Positions 17,931 through 31,070 of a stretch of 64,000 bases of DNA are shown here, piece after piece; position 1 is the stretch's first letter, and each line of letters begins with the position of its first letter. The position numbers were made by a program, and so were the translations under genes. Source of the DNA: Alentia gelatinosa (Eukaryota; Annelida; Polychaeta; Phyllodocida; Polynoidae). The notes under the pieces were generated by a model, which ran no database searches, had not been told where the DNA came from, and saw only the letters and a list, made by a program, of their open reading frames with translations. The DNA lies in assembly GCA_950022655.1 (NCBI GenBank), contig OX465587.1, positions 24,121,716 through 24,185,715 of the forward strand, written 5' to 3'.

Positions 17931-20860
17931 GTCCTACGGTGAGAGGGAACCACCTATCACCTTGTCGAACCAGCTGACGTCCAAAATGGAGATGCACATG
18001 CGTTTTCCATTAGTTTGCAGGGACACGAAATTTCCTTCTCGGTCAAGTTTTCCACACTCTTGAAAATCCACATAATTTTCTCTGAGACCTGCTAAAACGC
18101 TGATTGCTATAACAAAGACGCAGCGTGTAGGCTATGCTGGTACTTTAAAATCTCCCTTAAACCAACGAGTAGACTCTTTGCTTCCTACTCACTACGGGAC
18201 TATTTTCTGGGCCCTAGAATACATGGAAGAAGTCTTTGCTTAAACAGGAGAAGACTGTCGTCCATCCAAGCTGCGTGATGAGCACCCACTCTCAACCAGC
18301 TCTATTTATAGCAGGTCAGCTAGGGCATGGGAGTTCATTTTCGTGACCAGCACGCTGACCATCTGCAGTATGATAACGGTTCCGTTGTGCGGCTTGGGCA
18401 CCGTTCCGTGCCCTAATCACAGGGATGTCAGTTGGGGTCATAAAAACTAGGGGGAAAGGGAAAACTGGAGGATGATAGGAAAACTGCCATCTCTGCAATG
18501 ATAAGGCCAGACTGAAGAGATGCAGGAATCCAGTGCGCTCGGCCACATGCCCCTGCATTTATTAGTTTGCTTCAGTAGCTTAAAGGCATATCCTAAAATT
18601 TATAGAGGCGCCACCTGATGATTTTCAAATATTATCAATTATCAGTCAAATCTGGTTCTTTGTAATTAATTCTATTTTTCCTACGGCGAGTAAGAACTGA
18701 TTCTAAATGAGTAAATTTCATGTTTGGTGTAGTTCATCCAATCTTAATAGGTAGAATATGCCAATTTACATTTGCCTTATTTACATCTGCTCGAGTATTA
18801 CTACGCTTCTTATACTCGGAGATTACGACCACTTGTATCTGAATCAAGTTAATGTTATGTGTATCTTCGTCCTTCACTCGAGTTTCACAGTTGCTATTAT
18901 AAAAGTCCCGAAGGAACATGGTGTAAAATAATAGGGCTAGCTTACCCATATTTTCTTTCTTTATACATATCTTAATCTTTTTAGTCAAGAATATTATCTA
19001 GTCTTTCAAATGGAGTTTTATACATACATCTGTATCTATACATTTTAATTTGAGACCTTGGAGTTTCCTCTATACAAGTTCATTCTAAAAAAGTCAGGTA
19101 AAGAGCACAATCCATTGACAGGGCATGGGTAGGGCAATTCAATTTTATTTAGTGAAAAGAGCTGTTCTCATCTGGCCATAAAAGGCCACCACCTTGCGAT
19201 ATCCAAGAGGGGGAGTGAGGAAGGGCTCTATGGGTAGTTACCACGACTGCCCGCCATATTCCCGGGCTTTAGGGGAATAAGGTCAGAAGGTGTCGGGGCT
19301 GGTGGCAATCAGACCGACACCCCACCTGGTGGACATACGGTAATTGCAGTACAAGAGGTTGCTAGGGTTCAGATAGAGGGCACAGAAGGGATCTAATTTC
19401 TGATGAGATATTTTAGTGTCAAATTTTATTTGTAGGAGTACAACCCAGACTTATTATTGGAATTATTCCATTAAGGAATCATGATGCCTGGAGGCATCAC
19501 CGCACTAAAGAATTTAAGATGCATGATGCCTGAGGGCATCACCATGCTAAAGATGCATGATGCCTTGAGGCATCCTTGTTTCAATATTTACAAAAATGTT
19601 TTAACAAAGAAGTGATAGAGCAATATTCATAAAAATCTTTGCAAAATGGAGATATGACATCAGATTTAGTATTTCTATGAAAAAGAAACAACAAAATTTA
19701 TGATCATGTATCTCATTATGTGATTACAAACTTGACGTATGAGTTTTAAGCATTAATTGCCCGTCATCTAGCAGGACAAATTAACACCAGCACCCGTCCT
19801 TATGGGAGTGGCTATTAAGTGTAAGATGTATTCATTAAGTAGGATGTCTTTGTATACAATGTAATGATTTAAATGATGATGCTAATTTATGCTGGGTGAA
19901 GGAAAATAAAATATCTGAGTTACATGCTGGCTATAGATTGTACCAACGGGAGCATGATCAGTCTTCCCAGGAGGGGTGGCCAGTTTGTCTACTTAAGGGA
20001 ATTCTATATGTAATATTGAAATGAAATTATTGCTTGATGTATTAATTTTGATTTGAAAAGATGTACCTAGGTCAATATTTTACGGAAGAATATTGTCATT
20101 ATTTTGTATACACTTGTTTTTCTGGCTCAAATGTAGATTTTGTTTATCGATGTATAAAATATCAGGTCCTGCTTTATTATATGCAGTGGAATGTCGGATC
20201 CTGCTTTAAGCGATGCAGATGGGTTTTATTTGGGGTTACAGCCCAGTCACTTCTGTTAGAAGGTAACCATATATCGCAACATTGAGTGCTTGCTTTCTTC
20301 TGAGATGTAAAAGTTTTGATATGAATAAAGCTGGGATTGAGAGAGAAGGCAGTCACTCCACTGATCGTACAAGAGTACAATGTGAAGTAAGCTCATGGAG
20401 AGCTAGGCTACATATAAGACTGTAGAATGTCTTGTAGTTTGTTTGTCTACACAGCCTAGCACCGAGGGTGTCTTTTTAAGTGTACTGAATGGCTGGCTGA
20501 TGAATTGGATACTTTAAAATGGGTTATTGAACGGCCCCCTGCCCTTCTTACCAAGTTCGAGAAAGTCTGACAGTGAGGTCAATTTGGGACATGGAAAAAT
20601 TTTTTCTATTGTGGAAATTCTATTGACTGAAAATGAAAATGAATTCCCTTGGAAAAGAGGGAAACTGACATCGCTGGTGTAATAGTATACATATTTCTTA
20701 GATATATTATCGATTGAGGCACCTCTACTTGATATAGACGTCGCAGCTAACACAAATCTGGCCTAGTTCTCCAGGATGCACGTGACATTCTGCAGGACTT
20801 TATCAGGGGAGTTGAATTGGTAATTATAAAAGTGGACTTGCTCAAGTCTTATCATGGAGA
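17931..20860. other. Gene-poor stretch with small repeats
   Basis: A degenerate DIRS left-terminus piece lies at 18181-18217 (CCTACTCACTACGGGACTAT). A short motif at 18605-18645 (GGCGCCACCTGATGATTTTC) recurs at about 1309 and 32022. Three 16-bp palindromes lie at 19483-19574. No host gene was seen. Confidence 0.45.
19483..19574. repeat. Three copies of a 16-bp palindrome
   Basis: GATGCCTGGAGGCATC (19483-19498), GATGCCTGAGGGCATC (19525-19540) and GATGCCTTGAGGCATC (19559-19574) all sit in ATGAT-palindrome contexts. The differences fall in the centre, so each copy can still fold or bind a dimer. Confidence 0.7.
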
Positions 20861-20880
20861 TTCGTAGAGAAATCGACCTA

Positions 20881-21020
20881 CTTTATGGATTTCCCAACAC
20901 GCCTTGCCAGTCCCAGGAATCACGGTTGTGTGGAGTGTAGAGGAGACGGTCGTGGCAGAGGCTGGGCACACGGCGACTGTGCCCAGCTGACTGGCACCCT
21001 GGACCTTGTCCTGTCCTAAA
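20881..21020 (-). CDS. Isolated exon candidate, product unknown
   Basis: A minus-strand block reads DLGQDKVQGASQLGTVAVCP and continues to GTGKACWEIHK. It has a possible acceptor (TTTCCAG before GATTTAGG) and a possible donor (AAA then GTAGGT). The composition looks protein-like, and GKACWEIHK faintly recalls SPRY-type strands. No neighbouring exon was found and no family is recognised, so this may be chance or an orphan exon of a decayed gene. Confidence 0.25.
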
Positions 21021-21029
21021 TCCTGGAAA

Positions 21030-22664
21030 CACAGAATATATGCTCTAAATTCCAGCACAGACTTCAAACTGAAGACGTAAATATTTAAAAAAAAAAAGAA
21101 AAAAAAAGTAAATGTAAATATAAGAGAATGATGTTTGCAGCCTTCACCTCTATACTTCTGTAACAACATATTCTGGGTGGAGGTGTGGGGTTAAACTGGC
21201 CTCAAGTCTGATGTACTAGCCCCCCCCCCCCCCCCCCCCCCGACACACACACTACACTTCAGTCCTTCAGGAAATTGCACGTAATTTAAAGTCGTTTATT
21301 CTATACATGAATGCTCATAATCGTAGTCCTACTCCCCAAATTTATACATGAACGCAAGACCACGCACCTTGAGGAACAGAACTTACATATTTTTAAGATA
21401 TTCAGTTCATTATAACATATGACAATCGTATCATGAAAGATTGTATTATATGCATTTACCTTTTATCTATTATTGTTCCCATTTCTACATCTTGGTATGG
21501 CGTCCAGCGAGTGGGTTCAATTACAAGACGTCCACGTTTTCGCGCTGATAGAGTTCAAACGAAAAAAAGCTTAAGGCATAAAATTCCCAGTCAAAGGGCA
21601 CCTTACTGGCATGGAGTTTTGGTGATGGTTATCATTAATCTGTTTGCACTTTCAAACTAATGAACACAGATATGTTTTCTCATTACATAGACAATAATTC
21701 TTTGGACGGGTGGCATTAAACCAAGAGCGGTTGACGCGTAGTAATACACGAGCAAGTGGTATAGGGAGCCTACCGTCCCCAAACCATCAATTGTTGTCTT
21801 TTTTCCCTTGTTCGTTAATAATAATTACCTTCCTAGAAATTTGAAAATAGCTTTGGAAAAGCCTAAAACATTGGGTGTGGTTTCCTGTGGCCACATACAA
21901 CGGGGACTTAGCAACCTATGGGTAAGAAATTGGGATAATTTGTCATGTGACATGACTTATTGCAGAGGTGAATCAAGTACTGAATACAAACATGGCGTGT
22001 GGCCGTGATAACTGTCTGCAGTCAATATCAGACTTGAGGAATCATTTCCCAAGATTTACAAAATGTTTTTAGTCTAGTCATCTGCGCACGGTACCATACG
22101 TCTAGTCGTACACGAGGTACGCCTTGTCGGCGGCTAGAAGTATCAGAGTCTGCCAATCGCTAAAGGTATAAGTGAGAATTGAGCTTGGCGTTATGGTCCT
22201 CATTCAACTTAATATCATGATATAAATACAGTCCTTATCCTAAACATGCCATGACTTGTTCGTGAAAATGGCCCTCAAGCTTATCAACTCCAACTTAATC
22301 TGAACAAAACTGGTAGTAGGTACAGGTATCTCTTATACTTTATAGTGCTGAAATACAGCGAAATATTCTTGGATACAGAGAATAAAATCACAGCAGAGTT
22401 GGTAATATTATTAACTTATAGAATCATTAACATATTTTATACGATAGCAATTGCAGCCACCATAGGTCCCCCTGCTGTCAGCGTAGCTTCCCATGCACAA
22501 GTGGCCACGTAATGTGTAATGTCGCAGGTGCTGCCGGTATTTAGGAAATGTCCAAATTCCGCCATTTGTCAGCAAACTTGTATCCCTGTACTTAGCAGCT
22601 GGTTTGTGCCACTTTGGCTATCAAGCAGGTCACAGGACTTTGACATTCTACAAAGATACAGTCA
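21030..22664. other. No gene recognised; C20 run
   Basis: A poly-C run at about 21222-21241 is followed by AT-rich unique sequence. A block of about 70 bp near 22520-22590 (GTCAGCAAACTTGTATCCCT) resembles 31098-31165, an old dispersed repeat. Confidence 0.45.
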
Positions 22665-23401
22665 GTTACTTTTGCATCGCTACTAGACAATGTGACCTTA
22701 CTTTATATATCTTCATAAAAGGAAAGAGAAAGGTTTCCAGTGGGGCATCCTCCCCTCCAAAGCCAAGCCATATTGGATTTCTTCCCACAGTACCCAAACG
22801 GAAGGGGTTCAACAGAAGAAAAGTTATCCTTTCACTTAGTTAACCATATATATAGAATTCCACTGGTGGTACTCACATGGACGTTTAGTTATCTGTATCT
22901 CAGTCTCAATGCACAAAGTCCCACTGGTGCCCAAACGGAAGTTAGTTATCCATCAACTCACTCTCCATGTATAGAATCCCATCAGTATCCAACCGGAAGT
23001 TTGTTTTCCATGTCTCACTCTCCATGTATAGAATCCCACTGGTGCCCAAACAGAAGTTAGTTATCCATCAACTCACTCTCCATGTATAGAATCCCACCCG
23101 TGTCCAACCAGAAGTTTGTTAACCATGTCTCACTCTCCATGTATAGGGTCCCACTGGTGCCCAAACGGAAGTTAGTTATCCATAAACGCAAGAACAGAAT
23201 TCAACTGATTCTATCCAACAGTATGTGGTTTTAATAAAACCATGTCTCACTCTCCATGTATAGAATCCCACTGGTACACAAACTTTGGCCTTGGGTATTA
23301 GTGAGCAGAAATCCACTGGATGTTCAACTGGAAACTTTCCTCTTTCCTTTTATGAAGTTATAAAGTATGGTCACATTGTCTAGTAGTGATGCAAAAGTAA
23401 C
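22665..23401. repeat. Minisatellite flanked by 75-bp inverted repeats
   Basis: Arms of about 75 bp lie at 22665-22740 and 23328-23401. They run inward from GTTACTTTTGCATC on the left and end in its complement GATGCAAAAGTAAC on the right, with few mismatches. Between them is a tandem array of 57/58-bp units, with unit starts (GAAGTT) at 22938, 22996, 23053, 23111 and 23168. Alternate units resemble each other more, giving a 115-bp higher-order period. Inverted ends around a tandem core recall foldback or Helitron-like elements, but the class is not established. Confidence 0.7.
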
Positions 23402-25120
23402 TTGCTATTTCTTTGTATTGTTACAGTATTCGGTTTCCAGTATTCAAGCAAAGGAAATGATTCGAGTTGGCGAACTGGACGAGCGTGCTATAATAATCGA
23501 CGGGACCGGTCATCAAAGTCCGTGGTACCGTATTACAATATATCAACAATTTTAAAAGGTAGGCTACTACTAGTACCGGTAGCTGATTCGTTCGCATAAT
23601 CTCATCGGAATAAGCCAGTGTAAGACTCGTGGTCTTGTCTTAAGTTTTATAGATCTTCGAGACTGATTTTTCCTTGTCGGGGCCTCGCGGCAAGCTGTTG
23701 ACAAGAGGGTCAGCACCGGGTTTGGGCCAACACAAGTTGCACAACGCGGTCAGGCTCCGGGTCGTTGTCTTCTCTCGGGGTTCCTACTGCAGCTCAGATT
23801 TGATATCATACTGTATACAATGCAATATCATATCAGATGTCCAGTTGGGCATATTCCATCAAACCGGACTGCTTAATATCCTTTAACGCTCCATAAGTCT
23901 GTCTTGATCTAAATCCGAAATTGGCAGCTATAACAAGCTTGTCCTCTTCAGGTGACAACAACATTGATCCCGGTGTAAACAGGAGCTGGCAAAGGGCCCA
24001 CACTGGGCCACAGATGAAATCTAGAAAACGAACACAATATAACTAATGGCAGAGCAAGTGTAGGCCTAACACTGACAAAGTCATGCCTGACCGAGATCCT
24101 ACAAAAAGAGAAACGGGGATATGTCTCTCATGCAAGCAAAAGCGAGAAAAGTGTGCTTACCGTGTCTAATTTGTAAAAACCTTCCGCGGTGGTCTGTGTC
24201 TCCCCCGGGTCTGCGGGAACCCCAGTCCCGTCGTGGGGATTCCCCTGTCGTCCAACCATACGGCCCCCGCTGATTGGCTGATAGCTCAACGCACTCCAAG
24301 CGCAGCTAAGCTTGTGCGTAACTTAGCAGATTCTTCGTGGTCAGTGGATTTACGACCGGTGTCACAGTCTCCAACGTACCACAGTATCAACCGTCCGGAC
24401 GGTGTCTTTCACATTGAACACTTCCGGCCAAGTTTAGATTGGATTAAGGTGTCCAAAGGACAGACGTGTTCGTCATATTATAGTGTCCAGCGAATTTATT
24501 AGTCGATTTGATGAAGTAAAATAAACCAGATATAGTTTCATTTCTATAAGTGTCCATAAATAAACATAGCCTATTCCTATAAACCCATTATTGAACTAAA
24601 TAGAGTTACATACCGCTGCAGGTGGGTGCATTAAATATTTATTAAGTTATGTAGCGAGGCTGACGTTTTTGTCATGGGATAACGTTTTCGTCCCGTCCTG
24701 ACGTTTTCGTCCCGCCCTGATCATGTGATATCATTCCACGTTATTATTTGCTAACGTTGTATATTAACAATGGCCACGCCCATCCACGATATCGAAGAAG
24801 AACCATGGAGAGATTTCATATATATAAACTATATTTAGGAGTAAGGTAACACCAATTGCAATGAAAATGAGAAATATTAATAATATTATCATTAAAACAC
24901 TTACCTGTAACGGAGCAGACACGAGTACGACAGGTGGCAGTTTGTCTGAAAAATGTAAGCATAGGAAATCGATCAGTAAATATATATATTTTAAAAAAAA
25001 AATGGAAGCACTATGTACTGATAGATAAATTATATTAATAATTTCAATATTTGAATTGAATTATTGATAAATAAAAATAAAGTGATTATAATTCGTAACA
25101 AAAAAAGGGGAAAAAAAGGT
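23402..25120. other. No gene recognised
   Basis: Short frames with no domain. A GC-rich patch at about 24184-24245 has C and G runs that could pair. Nothing else stands out. Confidence 0.45.
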
Positions 25121-25163
25121 TCAACTCCCTCTGTATTTGAATGTATTGGGCATCTGCTCTTTC

Positions 25164-26510
25164 ACCATGGTGGAAGATGCGACGTTTTTCGAGATAGATC
25201 TAAGGGAAACTGACATATTGATTGCAGAAAATGATTGCGGGGGAGAAAAAATGTAGAGATTACAGCAGAAGAAATTTGTGATGACTGGGATCCACTCCAT
25301 AACTACATTCAGAGTAGGAAAAATGTAGAAACACAGAAAAAGATGGGTCGCGACGTCACTGCATTCCATAGCTATTTAGAAGCTGAGCACAAGGAAACCT
25401 TAGCGATCGTGTCGCTAGACCCAGCACGTCTTAACTTTTACATAAGCACCTGCTTCATAAATAAAAGAAAAAAAGATGGATCTTATTACAACCCAGGGTT
25501 GCTTTCCGGAATATTTGCAAGCTTCAAATGTTATCTTGACTCGAAGAAATATTCAGAAAATATCATGAGTTCTGATAAATTCTGCACCTGCCAAGAGGTA
25601 CTAATGTCACGAAAGAAAGAACTGAAGAGCCTAGGCTTCGGGAATAAGCCAAACAAGGTATGAAAATTTATTTTAAAACAATGTAGTGTGCCTCCAAAAT
25701 GTTTATATAAATTTCAATATGTGTTAATGACAAGTTATATAAAAAATTGATGCATTGGTTTTTTGGGGTTTTTTTTACTATATTTTCTATAATAGGCAGA
25801 TGCGGACAAGGAAGCACTTTGGGAATCAGGTGCTTTTGATAAATCCACTCCTATAGGTCTATGTAGTGCTTTATGGTAAATTTTCCTTTTGCCGCATGCC
25901 ACCTCCCACACCCCAACTGGAAAGCGGAGTTGAACCATAATGCGAGGAAAATGATTTGACCACTGCTATATAGTACCTTACTACAAAATGTCTGGGTATG
26001 CGTGGACAGCAGGAAAGGCGTCAGTTGTGTTGGTGGGACTTGAAAATTAACGAAGATGACAGAGTGATAACTTTCTACGTGAGACAAAGACACATCAGGG
26101 TGACCATAAAACATGCTAGGACTGGCATCGCAATTTTACTTATGCATTAACTTCAAGTGACAGCAGGAGTGCAAGGTTTGGTTTTCACGAGATGCCATGG
26201 GACGTAATGAATTGTTAAAAATAATGTAACGGAGCGCAGAAAAAAGCGGGAATATCAGGGAAACGGATAACTAATCATTCCGTAAGGAAAACCTTGTGCA
26301 GTTATTTACTGCACGCGGGGGAACCACCTAATTTAGTCGCACAAATGAGTGGGCACAAGTCCACCCAGTCCCTCCAACAATACGCAAGTGCATCTTTGGA
26401 ACAGCAAGAAGCAATGTACGGGGTTCCTAATAGAGGGGAAAGAAGATATAACCTACCGTCTCTAGCTGCTCCCGTTGCAAACGACTCAGTCGCCCAGGTT
26501 AGCTAATACA
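25164..26510 (+). pseudogene. Crypton-type tyrosine recombinase (DUF3504-like), decayed
   Basis: The N-terminal part (about 25246-25660) reads DWDPLHNYIQSRKNVETQKK and KKDGSYYNPGLLSGIFASF, ending in GNKPNK. A GT-AG intron follows. The next exon (about 25796-25875, ADADKEALWESGAFDKS) ends at a plausible donor. A further piece near 25985 has GMRGQQERRQLCWWDLKI, the first catalytic Arg box. The last piece (to 26506) has NHSVRKT (HxxR), MSGHKSTQSL and QQYASAS with the nucleophile Tyr. This matches the Crypton-derived domain found in KIAA1958, QRICH1 and ZMYM proteins. Frameshifts near the A6 run at 25245 and near 26080 break it. Further splice-like pieces at 26691 and 26914 may be its 3' exons. 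Confidence 0.8.
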
Positions 26511-27370
26511 ATAATTAAATATTGTCAAGCTATTCCAAGTTCATAGTTCTTGTTAATAATCCGTTTGTGAATAATCCGTTTGTGAATAATCTGTGCTAAT
26601 AATCCGTGTTAATAATACTTGTATCTTGCAGGTTGTATATATCTTTAACATCCATTAATATATTGTTTATGTACTGTTTATACTTCACAGATTGAAGAGA
26701 CTGATTCATCAGTGCAGAATCTATATACAGTTCCAGTGAAATGTCAAGTGACAGCATCCTCCGGCCAATAAACCATTGCTTGCCATCCAGGACCCTGGAA
26801 CGGTATGTAAAAAGAAGAGGAAATTAAAATATAAATAAAATGGTACAAATAGAACATGAAACACGAATATTTTGCCGTTTAATTAAACTTGTGAATATAT
26901 TGTTATATTGCAGTCTCCAGTTCTAACACAGGAGGTGTTTGCTGATCTTGAGTAAGAAGAATTCCAAGTAGAGTCCGTTCCAAATACAACAGAGACAGAG
27001 ACCAGTGCTGTAAAGTTCATCTCTGGGGTTTCAGGCTTCCAACACCGTCAATCGACAGCAGCTGGTAAAAGGACTACTATCTGGGGCGAATATGTTGGGA
27101 TGCACTATTAACATTAACATAAAGTTATAAATCATATATTACTATATACCGGTGCACGAATGTCTCACTTTTACGCAATAGGAGAAAAGATACCGTTCGG
27201 CCGCACCGTGGCGTAAAATATTTTTACGCCACACCGTACCACGTGATCACCCGTGGACTATCCATCAATGTGAATGTTCGGTGATTCATACCTGCCTTGC
27301 TTATTTCGGAGGTTGAAATAGGTTGATAACTGAAGTACACAAATGGCATTTTAATCGAATTTCGGCATAT
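26511..27370. other. Possible 3' exons of the Crypton-like gene; otherwise nothing
   Basis: A donor-like GCCCAG/GTTAGC at about 26498 and acceptors before ATTGAAGAGACTGATTC (about 26691) and TCTCCAGTTCTAACAC (about 26914) suggest short downstream exons (IEETDSSVQNLYTVPVK). A short direct repeat, AATCCGTTTGTGAATAAT, lies near 26560-26600. Confidence 0.35.
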
Positions 27371-27530
27371 AGTAATAAAAAGACATAGTGAGTGTGTCTG
27401 AATTACATCTGTTCCTCGATATTATTATCAAAAATACTCACCTCATTCTTCGAATTCGGTGAGTATTTTTGATCAAAATATCTCTGGACAAATTCTATTC
27501 AGTCACACTAGCCATGTCTTTCTATATTAA
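27371..27530. mobile_element. Palindromic MITE-like element
   Basis: Arms of about 64 bp meet at a short loop: the left arm ends ATCAAAAATACTCACC and the right starts GGTGAGTATTTTTGAT. The outer arms pair AAAGACATAGTGAG with its diverged complement. The centre 16-bp stem is perfect and the outer part about 75 percent matched by eye. Confidence 0.65.
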
Positions 27531-30500
27531 TTGCTGAAGAAATACATATTGAATTCAATGTAACTGTCCGAAACCAGTCTGCGGCTAAGTGGACAAAAGA
27601 AACCACAAAATGTGTCGTAAAAAAATTGAATATGGGTTGAATAAAATTAAGATTTGATGTTGAAATCCTTTGCTTCTGTGTGAATTTGAGAATATCAGAT
27701 GAATCTATATATCATAGCGGTCAAACTGATAGAGGTTCTCTCTATCATTCACTATTGGAGGTAGAAAATTCAGCAAATCGATCTGCATTAAGAGTAAGTA
27801 TCCACCAGGTTATAAAATCGCGCAACCAGACATTCTGAGAATCGGGTGATACCCCGACCTCACCGCGAGGTCGGCCATCCATGGTGGCTGGTGATGGGAG
27901 GAGATGAGCGTAACCTTCTAATTTTAGGGGAAAGTGTGTGTCTGAACGTGACACCACGCTGGAAATCGTGCCTGTAACGTACCGTACTTGCCGTGGGCTT
28001 CCAGCTTGACGTGACACCGGCAGTATAAGATCTCTGATTGGAGAGTGAGTCACACGATGCCCGCGAAATGGTTAAATGTCATGGTTATAATTTACATTCG
28101 TAACCGGGGTTATTCTGTGGGTTTGAAATGCAAGTTTGGATCAAGTATCTAGGCATATGAGCAATTCTAAATAAAGTGAGTGTCCTGCTATGTCTCCACA
28201 GGCGCACATTCTTACGTATGTCCGTCGGAAGAGATTCGATGTGGTCTTCATCCCTCAAAACGTGCTCAGACTAAAGGCAAAGAGTCAAGACCCGAGAATA
28301 CCCGGAACTCGTTTCACTAGTTTGGGGAGTAAAAGGGAATAGCCACCACAATAGCGAGAGCAATCAATGGCACCACAGAGTATCTACGCTGTGATGGCAC
28401 TATAATTAAACAGTGGAAACTATATAGCCTCGTTTCATAAGTAGCATCGCTGTTGAGATACCCTGCCGTTCACTATCCCAGCATTGTGAACGGAATATTT
28501 AAGAAATCACTATCTAATGAATAATTTGATAATTTCAAGCTATTCCTCGTCATTTTCCACACATTTCAGTATTTATTTCACGTCTCTACATGCATCGTTG
28601 ACTGAGTTAGGGTGCCTAACACTGTAGCTCTCTGTACATGTACATCATCTAGAGTTTAGAGGGATCCATATAGACTTTCAGGGTACTGCATGCAAATTAT
28701 CCCTTCACTATCAGTGTGCTATTCACTGTGATATCGAGAACAGATCAAGGAGCCAGAGTCACAGTCTATTAGAGACATGCCCAGCTGACCATGACCAATC
28801 ACTCAAGACCAAAATACCTCAAGACTGACTGGTGCTTGATTTGTTTGGATCCTTGATAGGCAATTACAGAAATGGCAAGTTGACCGGGTGCAAGTGGGTT
28901 ACAGAAAACTATCCATAGGCTAAATCTAACTTATGTCTTTTAATTGTTATTCATTTATAATAGCACGCTCATTCATCTATGATGAACATACTATTTGCTC
29001 CTAGTTAAAGCATGAAGTAATTTTGAAATAATTATGTTTTAAAAGTGTTGTTATGATCAGAATGACAGGGTAGAGACTCTAGTACAGTCTGTTGTCGCCA
29101 GGGCCAGGGCACACAGGCTCAAACTGAGACTGTTTTGCGCTGCCATTTTAAGGTGGGAATTCCTGACTTCTTCCCAACATGCACCTGGAAAATGGCGGAT
29201 CGCTGGTTCTAACCTTGTGTGTATTGCGATCCAGTAACCAGCAATATGATACAGTATCCCTCTTGTCAAACTGATGCTATAAATAGAACAGCCAACCCTG
29301 CAATTCCTCTCACTAAAGGTGGCTGGCCAGTCAGAGCCATGCTCTGTTAGACCTTCAAGTACCGTAACCCGAAGGTGGCGCGGTGCGTGAACGGACTACA
29401 CAGGGTAGACCCTCTTATAAATAGTGCTCAGCAGCCATGTGGCACTAACAGTGAGACCTCACTAACTATTGAAACGGGTACTACCACTGTTGGTGCCGCT
29501 TTGGTCCAAAGTATCGCTCGCTGTTGGCATCCTCTCCTATTGCAACACGAGGTGCCGCTATTTGGTGTAGTGAGATTAACAATGAGAGTTTTTTTCAACT
29601 AACGAAACAGCTCCCTGTGCAGATCAGGGTGGAGAGAGTTGCAGGTTACTCTCAGGGACTGATCTGCCGGATCACGTACATTGGATGTGTGTCCTAGATA
29701 TGGTAGTAATAAGGTGACGCAAGAAGCGCCAAGTGGGCAATTAAACACACTCCAGTCTGCACATCCCCCGCCCGCGCATGTGCAGCTAGGGTTCCAGCAT
29801 GGCAATTAAAGGAATATTGGACAATTTGGCTTGGAAATTAAAACCCATGTCATATTATTTTCTCTGGAAACTTGGGATGACCATGGACTCATACATTATG
29901 GAGATGGGCCCTGAGCTGATGGTGATGATGGGGTTAAATTATTCTGCTGTGAGCTTGTTATCTGGTGAAAATATGAGCTTTATAAGTCTAAGATGTTGAC
30001 ATACCACAGTGCGTGTCTAGTGTAGGTAATTTGTCCCATTGAGTTGTATGTTGTTCATTTTAGAACCTCTCCCAATAGGTTAACTAGGGCTTTGTGGCTT
30101 TGTTTTTGTGCCGTGCCCCTGCATTTTGCTAATTTCTATCTTACCACTTCTATTCCTTCTTGATTGGGTCTGTATGTTTATTTTTGGGTAATTTTTTTCC
30201 ACAGTAGAAGAAATTCCATCAAATCAAATTCCAATTGAGGTACAAATATGGCATGACAATTTAGAAATCGGGTTATTATATGAACGATTTAAAGGTTGAC
30301 AAAAGTGATTGTCAAAATTGAGCTATTTTTGGCCCATGGACAAACTATTGTAAGGGCAAAACCATCTCTTCGACCTAGTTCCTGGAGAATGATAGTTTTT
30401 CAAAACAAAAAGCAAAAAGACTGTACATGACATTTGTTGGTGGAATGACTCTCATACCATGATTTGTTATCAGAGTACTGAATCAGTAGCCAACCGTTGC

Positions 30501-31031
30501 ACTCGGGACTTGCTCCTGTTTTCATGTTTACCTTTTCCCACAGGCTGGTAGTGCATCTGATTGGTTACGAATTTTGATTATCTCCAAAGGATATTTTTTC
30601 GCTCTTTTTTTAAAGATCTAATTCATGCATCTCGCTCTCTCTCACCTTAGTGAGTTTATCAGATGCAGTATACAGTGATTCCAACCAATTCTATAATTTT
30701 CCAGCGCCAATTTTGTGTGTAAAACATACTGATCACTTCATTAATACTTCGGATATGGCTTAGATAACACAGACAAAAATGGCAGAATAATAACATAATG
30801 AGAGGCCTGGCCAGCATATACATTCTGCCCCTATCTGTCTGTGTGAAACCTGAGATAACTCTCAACTTGACGGTTCATACTCGATGTTACAACACTCTAC
30901 TGTCCCAGCAGACATCCCTTGCATAAAACCATACACAAGTGAACAGATAAGTTGGTCGGACTTCTTTAAATGGAAGTATCCACTTCCTTACTAGCCTTCA
31001 GGCTTTCTTCCATCGCCTCCAAGATGCACTA
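27531..31031. other. No gene recognised
   Basis: Unique sequence with scattered short frames. A stretch at about 28755-28862 resembles 52970-53066 (CTGACCATGACCAATC, then GACCAAAATACCTCA), a diverged dispersed repeat. No RNA gene or exon with domain content was found. Confidence 0.45.
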
Positions 31032-31070
31032 GGAACTACGAAGAAAGTAGTCCCTAGCGCGAGTAAGAAC
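31032..31070 (+). mobile_element. DIRS left-terminus fragment
   Basis: GGAACTACGAAGAAAGTAGT then CCCTAGCGCGAGTAAGAAC. It keeps the hairpin (stem ACTAC with GTAGT) and the terminal GAGTAAGAAC of the DIRS family. Confidence 0.65.

Noticed and set aside
17665..17997. 110-codon minus-strand open frame
   Set aside because: Its length comes from a 104-bp tandem duplication, and the repeated peptide has no family.
22938..23168. Regularly spaced repeats resembling a CRISPR array
   Set aside because: The whole 57/58-bp unit is conserved, so there are no unique spacers; it is a minisatellite in a eukaryotic genome.
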